From Dastarcus helophoroides (taxonomy: Eukaryota > Arthropoda > Insecta > Coleoptera > Bothrideridae): a stretch of DNA of 64,000 nt. Where the stretch lies: contig CM053337.1 in the NCBI GenBank assembly GCA_028583605.1, positions 10,140,469-10,204,468 on the forward strand, written 5' to 3'. The stretch's first letter is position 1. Each line of letters starts with the position of its first letter. This document shows, piece after piece, positions 1-10,700 of the stretch. Under the pieces are notes generated by a model. That model was not told the DNA's origin and made no database searches. It saw only the letters and a program-made list of their open reading frames with translations. The position numbers were made by a program, and so were the translations under genes.

Positions 1-873
1 TTTTGAACATTTTTTGAATATGTCGTCTTTTGTTAAAAAATGTGACGTTTTTGTTAAAATTTTCAAGCTCTATTAAAAATTTTGTTTATTTTTTAAAACT
101 ACGACTTTATTTCGAAAATTTAAACTTCTTTCAGATTTAAATTTTCTGAAAAATTCGACATTCCCAACTGTTTTTTTACAAAATTGCACTTTTTTAAAAA
201 TTTCGCCTTTTTCCAAAGTTTTGAACATTTTTTGAATATGTCGCCTTTTGTTAAAAAATGTTACGTTTTTGTTAAAATTTTCAAGCTCTATTAAAAACTT
301 TGTTTTTTTTTCAAAACTACGACTTTATTTCGAAAGTTTAAACTTCTTTCAGATCCAAATTTTCTGAAAAATTCGACATTTCCAACCGTTTTTTACAAAT
401 TTGCACGTTTTTCAAAATTTCGCCTTTTTTCAAAATTTTGAACATTTTTTTGAATATGTCGCCTTTTGTTAAAAAATGTTACGTTTTGGTTAAAATGTTC
501 AAGCTCTATTAAAAATTTTGTTTTTTTTTTCAAAACTACGATATTATTTCGAAAATTTAAACTTCTTTCAGATTTAAATTTTCTGAAAAATTCGACATTT
601 CCAACTGTTTTTTACAAATTTGCACCTTTTTCAAAATTTCGCCTTTTTTCAAAATTTTGAACATTTTTTTGAATATGTCGCCTTTTGTTAAAAAATGTTA
701 CGTTTTTGTTAAAATTTTCAACCTCTATTAAACATTTTTTTTTTCAAAACTGCGATATTATTTCGAAAATTTAAACTTTCTTCAGATTCAAATTTTCTGA
801 AAAATTCGACATTGCAACTGTTTTTTACAAATTTGCACTTTTTTCAAAATTTCGCCTTTTTCCAAAGTTTTGA
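1..873. repeat. Tandem array, four ~218-bp units
   Basis: Units start at 1, 219, 436 and 655, each with TTTTGAACATTTTTTGAATA. Landmarks GTTAAAAAATGTTACG and TTTCAGATTTAAATTTTC recur at the same offset. The fourth unit decays near 870 into TTTCGAC-type array. The window edge cuts the array, so the true copy number is unknown. The short open frame inside one unit has no coding character. Confidence 0.9.
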
Positions 874-1327
874 CTTTTTTCAAAATTTCGACTTATTTTT
901 GCAAATTTTGAGTTTTTTAAACATTGTTTTGGAAATTTTGACCTTTTTCTCCAAACTTCGAATTTTTGTAATTTCGATTTTTTGAAAAATTAGTCCGCCT
1001 GAAAATATTTCATTTTTTTGAAGAAATTCTAAATTAAGAGTTTTTAAATTTTGAATAAATTGTAGAAAACGAATCGACTCCTAACTAAAATGCAATTTTA
1101 AAGCTGGCGGGAGTATTTTTACGTTTAAAAAAGGAAATGTTTCTCCACATTTTATATTTCGATGTAAACTTTGGAAAATTAAAGCCAAAATATCAAGTTT
1201 AAAACTTAACTTTTTAGTCGTTACAATAAAAGGATTCGTAAAAAGACAAAATATGTACTGATCACCTGGAAATATTTGGATAAATTTTGATGGAGACACA
1301 AACGAAGTCAGCTTTCAGCACTTATAG
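874..1327. other. AT-rich sequence, no gene seen
   Basis: Short runs of AAATTTCGA-like words fade into ordinary AT-rich DNA. The minus-strand open frame here is short, AT-driven and unrecognised. Confidence 0.6.
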
Positions 1328-1535
1328 GCAACTTTAAATGCAATCTTGTGTATTATTCATTACATAGAAATGCCTATCAGTTAATGCCCATTTTTGCCAT
1401 CTTAGAGACTGAATTTTGAACATTCCCTTTTTTGGTGCTCACCTACGTATTACGGGGAACATCAGTGTGAAATTTCATGGTTCTAGACCCACCCATTTAG
1501 GCTTTACGTTGCCTATCAATCGGTGGTTAGAGATG
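1328..1535 (+). repeat. Dispersed repeat, copy A (uninterrupted)
   Basis: It shares GGCAACTTTAAATGCA, TTAATGCCCATTTTT, TTGGTGCTCACCTA and a closing GCGTTGNCTNTCA block, in the same order, with 48359-48676 plus 53129-53225. Here the GGTGCTCACCTA block is intact, whereas in the other copy it is split by a 4.45-kb hAT-type element. The family is not identified. Confidence 0.75.
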
Positions 1536-2529
1536 TGTTAGATTCACAAGTTGCAACTACAATTCGATAGTTTGATAATAACATAAAAAGTCAAAACTGC
1601 ATTCAAGATTCATGAATACTATTCGTATCTAATATTCGAGAGAATTTCGGAATGTTCAAAATGAGATTTGAACTTTAGCAATTTTAAGTAAGGCGCCAAC
1701 AGTCTAAAATGTAGAAATAACTAGCACGAGCCTTTTATAAAAGGAAATCAGCCGAGCGGAAAGCTGTGTCTGCACAAAAGGCATTACTTCTGTTTACGAG
1801 CAATGTTCGATGACTGCTTAGTCCCTCTTTGCTAAATTATCGTTATAATCCTCTTCTAGTCTGAAAAATTGCATATTCCACGTCTGGAACCAGGTAAAAA
1901 TCTCAAGCTGACATGTTATTTGTGTAAACTGAACGAGACTTGAAATTTCAGGAATTTCACATTATTATATGAAATTTCAGGTCCTTATTACGCGATTGTT
2001 TTTTACGACTCAGGTCGCTTATTTCAATGATTACCAGAATTGCGCACCATTGTCAGAAATGTACCCTTTTGATTGGTAACCCGAAACCCTTAAAAACCGA
2101 GTATTTTTGCCTTTTTCCCACAAAAGCGGATTTTTAATGTTTAAAGGGTTCATTTCGGATATCGCCTTACTAACCAGTTTAAGAGAATGTCGGAACAGTT
2201 GAGTGATTATAAAAATTTGGACCCTTTTTTTTTATTGTGAAAAGCCCGTAATTGTAATGGTCTGATACACTCCGCGCACAGAACACAGTTGCGCGTATCG
2301 CGTTACCGCTCGATGATTTTATTTCATTTGCGGGTTTGGTTTACAAGGTGACTTTTTATTATGTAATGCTAACGTATTACGGTTTGTTGTGTGTTTCTTG
2401 CGACTCAGTAATTCGGACAGCAAAATTCTCATGATTAACGATTAAGAGATAGAAAAATGACGATAAGACGAATACGAGATTAATTTTTTTTTAATGATTA
2501 AATGCATATTTTCGCCGAAGAAAATATTT
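1536..2529. other. Mixed-composition unique sequence
   Basis: Base composition is less extreme than in the arrays. I see no long open frame, splice pattern or RNA gene. TTCAGG repeats three times near 1950-1980 without clear structure. Confidence 0.5.
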
Positions 2530-2850
2530 TCAAATCATAGTGTAAATGCCTTTTCAAGCTGTCACTGAATTCAAGCATCTAAATAATACGCTAGCTGAGC
2601 AATCGGGAGAAATAAAACATTGTTTAGGTTTTGCCTCAAACATGAAAACGTATAAGTACTTTGTTTTGAAAGCCCCGAACAAGTCGTTGGATGATTTGAC
2701 TTTTCGCATGAAAATTAGGCGAAGCGATAACAAACTGTAGAAGATAATTAATATAGAATCGTGAACAGTGCGGATTATTTTGAAACGAATTGGGCACACG
2801 TATTATAAAGTAACTATTACTAATACTTGAGAGATTTTTTGACGACTATA
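2530..2850 (+). repeat. Diverged dispersed repeat, first copy
   Basis: It resembles 37400-37640 over most of its length. Shared landmarks in order are CCTTTT-AGCTGTCACTG, an AGCTGNG block, TTAGGTTT, GAACAGTGNGGAATATTTT and TTTTTNGACG. Open frames on both strands are short and differ between the two copies, so coding is not supported. The class is unknown. Confidence 0.6.
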
Positions 2851-3879
2851 TCTTTGGACGATATCTTTCGAGTTTTTGAGGGAAGTAGATGGTGTCACCG
2901 AATATTTATTAAACCACGACGAATCATCTTTTTTTTTCATAGATGCTTCAAATAGTTTTTGAAAAAATTCTCTATGTCTACATATCTATTTCTATAATTT
3001 CTGATTTAAAAAGTCGAGGTTGTTTCAACAACAAATTCAAAATTTATATAGTAAGGATAATTCAAAATTGATTTTTTCAAAATTTCACTTTCTATTTTTT
3101 AATATTTCGATCTTTCTAAAGAACGAGACAGAGGTTGGGGATCTCTGATTTAGAATTTAGAGTATCGACATTTCTTCTGCAGGTACTGAGCGCCTATTTT
3201 TATTTAATTTTATTTTTAGAAAGATGTTCGCCATTTAAAAAAAAATAAAATGTCGAATTCAAACCTGAAAGTTGAATTTCTCGATGTTGCTTTTAAAACT
3301 GAATAATTTTGAGAAGAAGTTTGAAAACGACTTTATGACATCACTCAAAACTTCGAGAAAGCAGTGTATCTAAAATATTTTGATAAAATTGAGAATTTGA
3401 TAAAAGTGGAAATTTTGAACTGTTGACATATTCTAATAAAAGTCGAAATTTGCTAAATGTTGCTAAAATTCGAAATTTTTACAGGACTGTATAATTTGGA
3501 AAAAAGTTTCAGTGCCACAATTTTCAAAAAATCAAAATTTAAAACAAAATATGGAATTCTTTAAAAAAATTAGAATTAACTTTCAGAAGAAGCTAAAAAA
3601 TTGAAACGTTTATAATGGTCCAAATTTTTTGAAAATAAAAAAATAGAAGTTTTCACAAAATAATGAATTTTTAAAATTTATAAAAAGGTAAACATTTCGA
3701 GTAAAAATCCAAATTAACGTTAAAATTTTCAGAAAATGTTAAAAATTTAGAAAAGAACTAGAATTTTGAAATAGAATTGAATATTCGAAAACTCAAAATT
3801 TTTTGAAAAAGTCAAACGTTTCATAACTTTGGGAATTTGAAAAATACAACTAAACGTACTCATATGACATGGTATGTAC
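2851..3879. other. AT-rich sequence grading into TTTTGAAA array
   Basis: AAATTTTGAAAAAGT-like words appear from about 3300 with no fixed period. There is no gene, RNA or element boundary that I can support. Confidence 0.5.
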
Positions 3880-4412
3880 GCATGTATCCTAGAACTAATC
3901 TTCGAAAAAGTCTTTTTTTTATGGAACATACTGGTCTTTGGTTATTTTCAAAAACTAAAATATAGATCTCGTCCCCTGAAACCAAAAAAGATGAAAAAAC
4001 ACAACAAAGGTTGCTCTAACGCGTTTCGATAACTAAGCTATCATCTTCATCGTCAGTATCTCTCTGAAGATGATAGTTTGGCTATCAAAACGCGTTAGGT
4101 TGCTCTAACGCGTTTCGATAGCTAAGCTATCATATTCATCGTCAGTATCTCTCTGAAGATGATAGCTTGGCTTTCGAAACGCTTTAGAGCAACCTTTGTT
4201 GTGTTTTTTAATCTTTCTTGGTTTCAGGGGACGAGATATGTATTTTAGTTTTTGAAAATAACCAAGGACCAGTATGTTCCACAAAAAAAGATTAAAGTTT
4301 TGAATAAAACCAATATTTTGAAAAATGGAAAATTTCAAACGAGAAATTTTGAAAATGTAAAAATTTTCACTTTTTGAAGTCAAGACTTTTTCGAAGATTA
4401 GTCCTAGGATAC
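3880..4412. mobile_element. Foldback (MITE-like) element with long inverted repeats
   Basis: The left side (3911-4030) contains TGGAACATACTGGTC and TCGTCCCCTGAAACCAA. It is inverted at 4170-4292 as TTGGTTTCAGGGGACGA and GACCAGTATGTTCCA. The centre holds two successive hairpins (about 4010-4100 and 4101-4195) built on GCTCTAACGCGTTTCGATA and GATGATAGNTTGGC. An outer inverted pair, GTATCCTAGNACTAATC (from 3887) against its complement ending near 4412, extends the symmetry asymmetrically. Partial relatives lie at 14138-14230, 29115-29293 and 53671-53772. No transposase is present and no confident TSD was found. Confidence 0.85.
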
Positions 4413-5739
4413 ATATTTCAAAGGTACTTCAATATTCGAAAAAGTCGTTTATTCAAAACAAATCAAAATTTGAGAAAAAGGTCGAAATTTTGAAAGGTAC
4501 GAAAAGTTTTTTTCAAAAGTGGAAATACATAAGATCATAATTTAGAAAAAGTGGAAATATTGGAATGGCGACATTTTTAAAAAGTGGAAATTTTGAAAGG
4601 TACGAAAAGTTATTTTCAAAAGTGGAAATATATAAGATCATAATTTAGAAAAAGTGGAAATATTGGAATGGCGACATTTTTAAAAAGTGGAAATTTTGAA
4701 AGGTACGAAAAGTTTTTTTCAAAAGTGGAAATATATAAGATCATAATTTAGAAAAAGTGGAAATATTGGAATGGCGACATTTTTAAAAAGTGGAAATTTT
4801 AAAAAAATTTCGGAAAAAGGTCGAAATTTTGAAATGTACGAAAAATTTTTTCAAAAGTGGAAATTTATAAGATCATAATTTAGAAAAAGTGGAGATTTTG
4901 AAATGGCCACATTTTTAAAAAGTGGAATTTTTAAAAGTAGTGGAATTCTTTGGAAAAATTGAAATAATTTTTATTAAGAGTCAACATTTTGAAAAGTCGA
5001 AAAATTTAAGTCATCGAATTCTTCAAAATTTATGAGAGGTCAAAATTTCGAGAAAAAATTGAAATTGTGAACTCGAATTTTTCGAAAAAAAAATTCTTCC
5101 GGAAAAAGTCATAATCTCCAAATATCGATTGAATTTTTAGAAAAACCAAAATCTTGAAAAAGTGAATATATTTAAAATGAATCAAAATGAAAAATTCGAT
5201 GAAACCAGAAGCTTTCAAAATTTTGTTTTTGGAAATTAGTCGAAATTTCGAAAAAAGTGGAAATTCTGCAAAAGTGAAAGTTTTGAATAAAGTGAGAATT
5301 TTTAAATGCCAAAGTTGAACGAAAGTGGACATTTTCAAAATGTCGGAAGTTTGAAAAAAAAACCTTTTTTCAGGACAAGTCGAATTCTTCAAAAAAGAGT
5401 AGAAATGGTTAAAATTAAATTTATATATAAATTTTGAAAAAGTTAAAAATTTTCGCAAAAAATGTTCAAATTTTCAAAAAAAAATTCTAAATTATTCAAA
5501 CGAGGAGGAAATTTTCAAATATGAAAAAAAAACGATTTTTTTCGAAGAATTACTTACAACTTACATAAAAACTTTTTGTTTTTTTTTTCAAAAAAATGTA
5601 GAAATTAAAAAAAAATTGAGCAGTTATGGGGACTGGCGACAGAAGTAAAAGCTTAAAATTTTAATATAACAAATTTCAAGATATTTCAAAAAAAAACTTT
5701 TTTTTTCAAACCGTGAGGAGAATTACAAATAATTGAGAG
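4413..5739. repeat. AT-rich GTCGAAATTT-type array
   Basis: Loosely repeated GTGGAAATTTTGAAAA and GTCGAAATTTTG words fill this stretch. It includes the regular 103-bp tandem block annotated separately, and near its right end (5615-5654) a motif found at two other array margins. The 142-residue minus-strand frame is low-complexity F/L/S/K and is not taken as a gene. Confidence 0.7.
4485..4945. repeat. Tandem array, 103-bp unit
   Basis: AAATTTTGAAAGGTACGAAA begins units at 4485, 4588 and 4691, spaced exactly 103 bp. A partial unit starts at 4794 and a diverged one at 4824. ATAAGATCATAATTTAGAAA and GGCGACATTTTTAAAAAGTG repeat at fixed offsets. Confidence 0.9.
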
Positions 5740-8441
5740 CGCTCCCCCTCCCCCCATAAAACCAGCACCATCTCCAATTTTTCTTTTTAATAGATTTTTA
5801 TTTTGTCTCCCTTAATCTTTATTTTTTATATATTTTCATTTTGCCCCCCATTTCTGGCCTCCCTACCAATTTTTCCCCCTTTTTTTAAAAATATTTTGAT
5901 TTTGTCCCCCCCAATTTTTCTTTTACATATATTTTCATTTTACCAACCATTTTGCCCCCCTAATTCTGTTCCCCCTAATTTTTCTTTTTTATATATTTTC
6001 ATTTTACTCCCATTTGCCTCCCAATTTTGCTCCCCATTTTTTTTATATATTTTGATTTTTCTTTTGCCCTCCAGTTTTTTTTGTATATGATTTTTACACC
6101 CCCAACTTTTCTTTTTCATATTTTCATTTTACCCTCCAATTTTTCTTTGTTATATATTTTCATTTTACCCCCCATTTTGGCTTTCCCCAATTTTTTGTCT
6201 CCCTCCAATTTTTTTATATATTTTCATTTTGTCCCTCCCCCATTTCCTTTTTTATATTCCCATTGTCCCCCCACATTTTTTTCATACTTTCATTTTGTCC
6301 CCCCTCAATTTTTCTTGTTTATATATTTTCAATTTGCCGCCAATTTTTTGCCTCTTTCCCCAATTTTTGGTGCCCCAATTTTGCTTTTTTATATATTTTC
6401 CTTTTCCCCCCCATTTTTGACCCATTAATTTTGCCCCCCCTATTTTTTATTTTTATACATTTTTTGCACTTCATTTTCTTCCCCCCCCCATTTTTCTTTT
6501 TCATATATTTTTATTTTTGCACCCTCCAATTTTTCTTTTTCCTATTTTTGTTTTGTCCCCCCATATTTTTTATATTTTTATTTTGTCCCCCCATTTTTCT
6601 TTTTTATATATTTTCATTTTGTCCTCCTCCCCATTTTTGCCCCTCTTCCCAATTTTTTGTCCCAACAATTTTTTTCTTTTTCCCCACATTTTGCCCCGTT
6701 AATTTTGCCCTCCCTATTTTTTATTTTTATACTTTGTTTGGACCTAATTCTCTTTTCCCCCCCATTTTTCTTTTTCATATATTTTTATTTTTGCACCACC
6801 CCAATTTTTCTTTTTCATATTTTCATTTTGTCCCCCCACATTTTTTATATTTTTATTTTGTCCCCCATTTTTTATTTTTATATATTTTCATTTTGTCTCC
6901 CCTCCCTAGTTATGCCCCCTTCTCAATTTTTGTCTCAACAATTTTTTCATTTTTCCCCCCATTTTTGCCGCGTTAATTTTGCCTCCCCTATTTTTCATTT
7001 TTATACATTTTTTTGTACCCCATTTTCTTTTGCTCCCCCATTTTTCTTTTTATATATATTTTTATTTTTGCACTCGCCAATTTTTCTTTTTCATATTTTC
7101 CTTTTGTCCCCCCACATTTTTTATATTTTTATTTTGTCTCCTCATTTTTTTTTTTATATATTTTTATTTTGCCCCCGTCCTCATTTTTGCCCCTTTCCCA
7201 ATTTTTTGTGCCAACAATGTTTTCCTTTTTTCCCCCATTTTTGCCCCCCCCATATTTTTCATTTTTATACATTTTTTTGCACCCCATTTTCTTTTGCCCC
7301 CCATTTTTCTTTTTTGTATATTTTTATTTCTGCACGCCCCCCAATTTTTCTTTTTCATATTTTCAATTTGTTTCCCCACATTTTTTATATTTTATTTTGT
7401 CCCCCCATTTTTCTTTTTTATATATTTTCATTTTTGCCCCCCTTCCAAATTTCTTGTTCCAACAGTTTTTCTTTATTATATATTTTCATTTTGCTCCCTC
7501 ATTTTTGCCCCCCTATTTTTCCTTTTTATACATTTTCATTTTGCCCCCATTTTCGTTTTTTTTTATATTTTCATTTTTGCACTATCTCCAATTTTTCTTT
7601 TGCCCCCCCTCATTGAAATAATTTTTTGGAAAAGTCAACATTTAGAAAAGTCGAAAAATTTAAGTGATCGAATTCTTCAAAATTTATGAAATGTCAAAAT
7701 TTCAAGAAAAAATTTTTCTTTTGTCCCCAATTTTTTTTATGTATTTTTATTTTTATACCCCCAATTTTTCTTTTTCATATTTTCATTTTACCCCCAATTT
7801 TTCTTTTTTATATATTTTCATTTTATACCCTCATTTTGCCTCTCTCCAATTTTTTGTCTCCCTCCCTTTTTTTATATATTTTAATTTTGCCCCCCCCCCA
7901 AATTTTCTTTTTTATATATTTTCATTTTGCCTCCCCATTTTTTGCCCTCTTCCCCAATTTTGTTTTTTTATATATTGTCTTTTTGCCCCGAATTTTGGCC
8001 CCCGCTAATTTTGCCCCCCTATTTTTTTTATACATTTTTTTGCGCCCCATTTTCTTTTTTTATATATTTATATGTTTGCACTCCCCATTTTTCTTTTGCG
8101 CCCCCCCCATTTTTCTTTTTCATATTTTTTATTTTTGCACCCCCCAATTTTTCTTTTTCATATTTTCATTTTGCCCCTCCAATATTTTTCCCCCCATTTT
8201 TCTTTTTCCTTTTTCATTTTGTTCCCCCCCACATTTTTTCATATTTTCATTTTGTCCCCCATATTTTTCTTTTTTATATTTTCATTTTGCCTCTCCCATT
8301 TTTTGCCCCCTCCCAAATTTTTTGTCCCTCCAATTTTTTTTTACATATTTTCATTTTGCTGCTCCCTTTTTGCCTCCACCCCCTCCCTAATTTTGCCCCC
8401 TATTTTTCCTTTTTATATATTTTTACGTGCCCCCCATTTTC

Positions 8442-8485
<44 letters not shown>

Positions 8486-8632
8486 TTTTTGCACCTTCTT
8501 CAATTTTTCTTTTGCCCCCCTCCTCATTTTTCTTTTTCATATTTTCATTTTGTCCCCCATTTTTTGTCCCACGAATTTTTGTTTTCATATTTTCATTTTG
8601 GTCCCCCTCCCATTATTCTTTTTTATACTTTT
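5740..8632. repeat. T/C-rich array of CCCCC-ATTTTT units with ~274-bp higher-order period
   Basis: The basic unit is ~35-45 bp: a C run, then AATTTTTCTTTTT, TATATATTTTCATTTTG and another C run. A composite landmark, TTAATTTTGCCCNCCCTATT, starts near 6424, 6698 and 6972, with a diverged version near 7245. That gives a ~274-bp higher-order period. Many overlapping open frames (F/I/P/L/S only) appear in all three plus frames. They reflect the shortage of TAA, TAG and TGA and are not genes. An inserted stretch of TCGAAATTT array lies at 7615-7715. Confidence 0.85.
8446..8482. repeat. (TA)n microsatellite
   Basis: An uninterrupted TA run of about 18 units sits inside the T/C-rich array, replacing the usual short TATATA element of its unit. 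Confidence 0.95.
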
Positions 8633-8755
8633 ACCCGGATTAGCGGGTGCCGGATTAGCTGGATGTCGGATTACCTAGTGTTGGAAAGGATTAAAAGTCT
8701 CGGATTAAAGTCTCGTATTAAAAATATCGGATTAAAAGTGTCGGATTAGATGTGT
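8633..8755 (+). repeat. Degenerate CGGATTA minisatellite
   Basis: CGGATTA or a one-base variant recurs at irregular 15-20-bp spacing: GCCGGATTAGC, GTCGGATTACC, TCTCGGATTAAA, TATCGGATTAAA, GTGTCGGATTAG. It starts abruptly at the end of the T/C-rich array and stops before ordinary sequence. Confidence 0.75.
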
Positions 8756-8984
8756 CAGCTGATTTAAACAGTTATAGTATACACATTCATATTCAATTTA
8801 AATTCATTGGCGAAGTGGTAGTAGTTCAAGTAGTTCAAATCGCCCTTTTTGGTAAGGCAATAACAGGGTCCTGCAACAGTGCGTCGGGCATCTGTAGATC
8901 CTATAATAAAGAGGTTAGGAATTTCATTCAAATGCAGACCTCAACTGTGTACAAGGATGTATTTCAAGAAAATATGTTCACATG

Positions 8985-9312
8985 TACAGGGTGTCTCCAA
9001 AAAGTGTGGGCCGCTGAGGGTGAATTTTTTTAAATGGAACTTCCTAAGTTCCTAAGTTAAATTTGGTTAAATAGTTCCAGAGTAATAAATAATTAAAGAG
9101 AAAAAAAATATTATGCAACATTTTTATTAAAAATTCATTAAAAATACAACAACGCCCTAAAATCAAAACTACGCTAGGTGTTTACTGTAGTGGGTCTCTA
9201 GTTATTTGCTATAAATATCTTAAGCCTAACTTGTACAGGGTGTCCAATTCAATGCCAAATTGGCTAAAATATAAAGCAATTTTCTTCGTTTTTTCAAATG
9301 GAACACCCTGTA
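8985..9312. repeat. ACAGGGTGT-ended dispersed repeat pair
   Basis: TACAGGGTGTCTCCAAAAAG starts at 8985 and TACAGGGTGTCCAATTC at 9234. The inverted end GGAACACCCTGTA closes at 9312, and AAATGGAAC precedes both right ends. Such TACAGGGTGT ends are common on short insect repeats. The class is not assigned. A 93-residue open frame that runs into the left end is not supported as a gene. Confidence 0.6.
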
Positions 9313-9509
9313 TATTTTTTTCTATATGATGCAGAATTAAAAAATGAACAAATATTTCGAAATTTTTAACGGTCAAGTCTGTCGGATTATTACATAAGGC
9401 TCTTTCGATACTAAGATACAAGACAAAGAATCAAAGATGGCTTTGATAAAAATTAATTACCTTTAATTATGTAAGTATATTACATATATGGCAATTTTAG
9501 TCATTTTTT

Positions 9510-9890
9510 CCCTATCTGTAGTCGCTTAGCGCGCCTAAAGAAGTTTTCATTTCAAAAAGATCTTTCAAAACCTAGTCGACATTTTCGATAAAGTCGATAA
9601 TAAAAAAAGTTCAAATCTTTTTAAAAAAGTCGAAATTTCAAGAATTAGTCGAAATTATGACAAACATTGAGCGGCTTTGAGTTGGAAGAGCATACAACCA
9701 CCATACCATGCTGATGAGGCCAAGGAAGGCCGAAACTAGTCTATGGTTGAGGTTGTACATATTTTCAATTTTGAGCACGTTTAACTGTTTAATTACAGAA
9801 GATTTAATTGGTCATTAATCGAAATTATGATAAAAATTGAAATAAAAAAAATAGACAGTTTGGGAACTGCTGTCTGAAGTGAAAACTCCT
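9510..9890. repeat. Ribozyme-bearing repeat segment bounded by inverted GAAGTTTTCA motifs
   Basis: The left margin (9530-9553) reads CGCCTAAAGAAGTTTTCATT and resembles the SINE tail at 20264-20290. The right margin (9851-9890) contains TGCTGTCTGAAGTGAAAACT. Read on the opposite strand it gives AGTTTTCACTTC, so the two margins are inverted relative to each other. Between them are GTCGAAATT-type array and the hammerhead. Treating this as one ~380-bp element is inference; no flanking duplication was found. Confidence 0.45.
9693..9757 (+). ncRNA. Hammerhead ribozyme, type I, minimal stem III
   Basis: This is a self-cleaving RNA motif with every conserved core base in place. CTGATGA lies at 9711-9717. 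Stem II is GGCC (9718-9721) paired with GGCC (9728-9731) across the loop AAGGAA. GAAA lies at 9732-9735, and the cleavage triplet GTC at 9739-9741 predicts cleavage after 9741. Stem I has an inner helix, ACCATG (9705-9710) with TATGGT (9742-9747), including one G.U pair. An internal loop follows (ACCAT against TGA). The outer 7-bp helix is TACAACC (9693-9699) with GGTTGTA (9751-9757). Stem III is only A-U and C-G closing a TA loop. The ACTAGT forming it is self-complementary, so two copies could pair. Short-stem-III type I hammerheads are known from Penelope-like retroelements and small insect satellites or retrozymes; which host applies here is not resolved. No second copy was seen. Confidence 0.9.
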
Positions 9891-9924
9891 TAAATGTAGT
9901 TAAAATTCGTATTTATTGCGAACG

Positions 9925-10108
9925 GTACGTGTGGCTTAGTGGTAAAGGGGGCAGATTTGGGTTCATTAGTCTTATAAGTTGCGGGTTCAAATCCCGCTGT
10001 CGTCAACCCGTTTTTTAATTTCATTACATATCTTACTCGTAGCTACATAGTACTGTTAACATTAGAGCTCTCGCTGGTTATCGGTAGTTCAAATTAGCGT
10101 GATGGTAA
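9925..10108 (+). mobile_element. tRNA-derived SINE with RNA polymerase III promoter boxes
   Basis: The head contains a good A box, TGGCTTAGTGG (9932-9942), and B box, GGTTCAAATCC (9984-9994). GCGGG (9981-9985) pairs perfectly with CCCGC (9993-9997) as a T arm. The acceptor strands do not pair well and the anticodon arm is degenerate with an oversized loop, so this is not a working tRNA. The body (10011-10108), with TTTCATTACATATCTTACTC and AGCGTGATGGTAA, recurs at 20117-20206 without this head. Confidence 0.7.
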
Positions 10109-10589
10109 CTCCAAATCAATCTCTCTATCTAAAATCGTTCAAGAAGTATTCGCTTCAAAAAAAACGAAATTTTGAAAAACCGAATTTTGCTTTAATGCTA
10201 CTTTTTTTACTTGAAAATTCCCGTTTTTTGAATGTTAGACTTTAAAGTTCATTTTTATACTTTTTCTCGACTATTTTCGACGATAGCAATCAAAATCTTC
10301 AAGATAAGCTCTTTTCCACGTTCTTCTTTTAAGATCGAGTTGGGAGTTCACAACTCGAATTTGGAAATTTCAATAAAGTGTTTTTGATAAAAGTTTGGCT
10401 TAAAAATTTAGTTTTTCCTTTGAATTTATTCGCATTTACGATATTTCTAAAAATAAAAATCTAAATTCAGATTTTAAGCTCATAATTTTAACTCTTGAAT
10501 ACCAAATTGTTTTTATCTCGACTGTCGACTTTCGAATTATTTCTTGTAGTCGAACTTCTTAATTTAATCGAACAATTTCGTTATTTTTC
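10109..10589. other. AT-rich sequence after the SINE
   Basis: The first ~50 bases (GTTCAAGAAGTATTCGCTTC) resemble the GAAGTTTTCA tail motif seen at 9540 and 20280. The rest is AT-rich with TTTCGA words and no supported gene. Confidence 0.5.
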
Positions 10590-10700
10590 ATGGTAGACCC
10601 TTATTGACCGGAAATATTATGTCTTTTTCAATTTATTTAACATTTCTTCGGCCCAGTTTGGAAATATTTAACTTTTTATTATTTGTTGACAATATCTGAA
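10590..10700 (+). repeat. GGTAGACCCTTATTGACCGG repeat, linear copy
   Basis: This ~105-bp segment matches 47279-47385 closely, with shared GGAAATATTATGT and TTCGGCCCAGTTTG. Part of it is present inverted at 47385-47458. The linear form here shows that the palindromic form there is a rearranged or inverted copy. The family is not identified. Confidence 0.8.

Noticed and set aside
5803..8749. Many overlapping 60-319-codon frames
   Set aside because: All plus frames stay open together over T/C-rich repeats and give the same F/I/P/S composition; no domain or codon bias.
9925..10005. Functional tRNA gene
   Set aside because: A and B boxes and T arm are good, but acceptor strands do not pair and the anticodon loop is oversized; body sequence recurs elsewhere, so a SINE head fits better.
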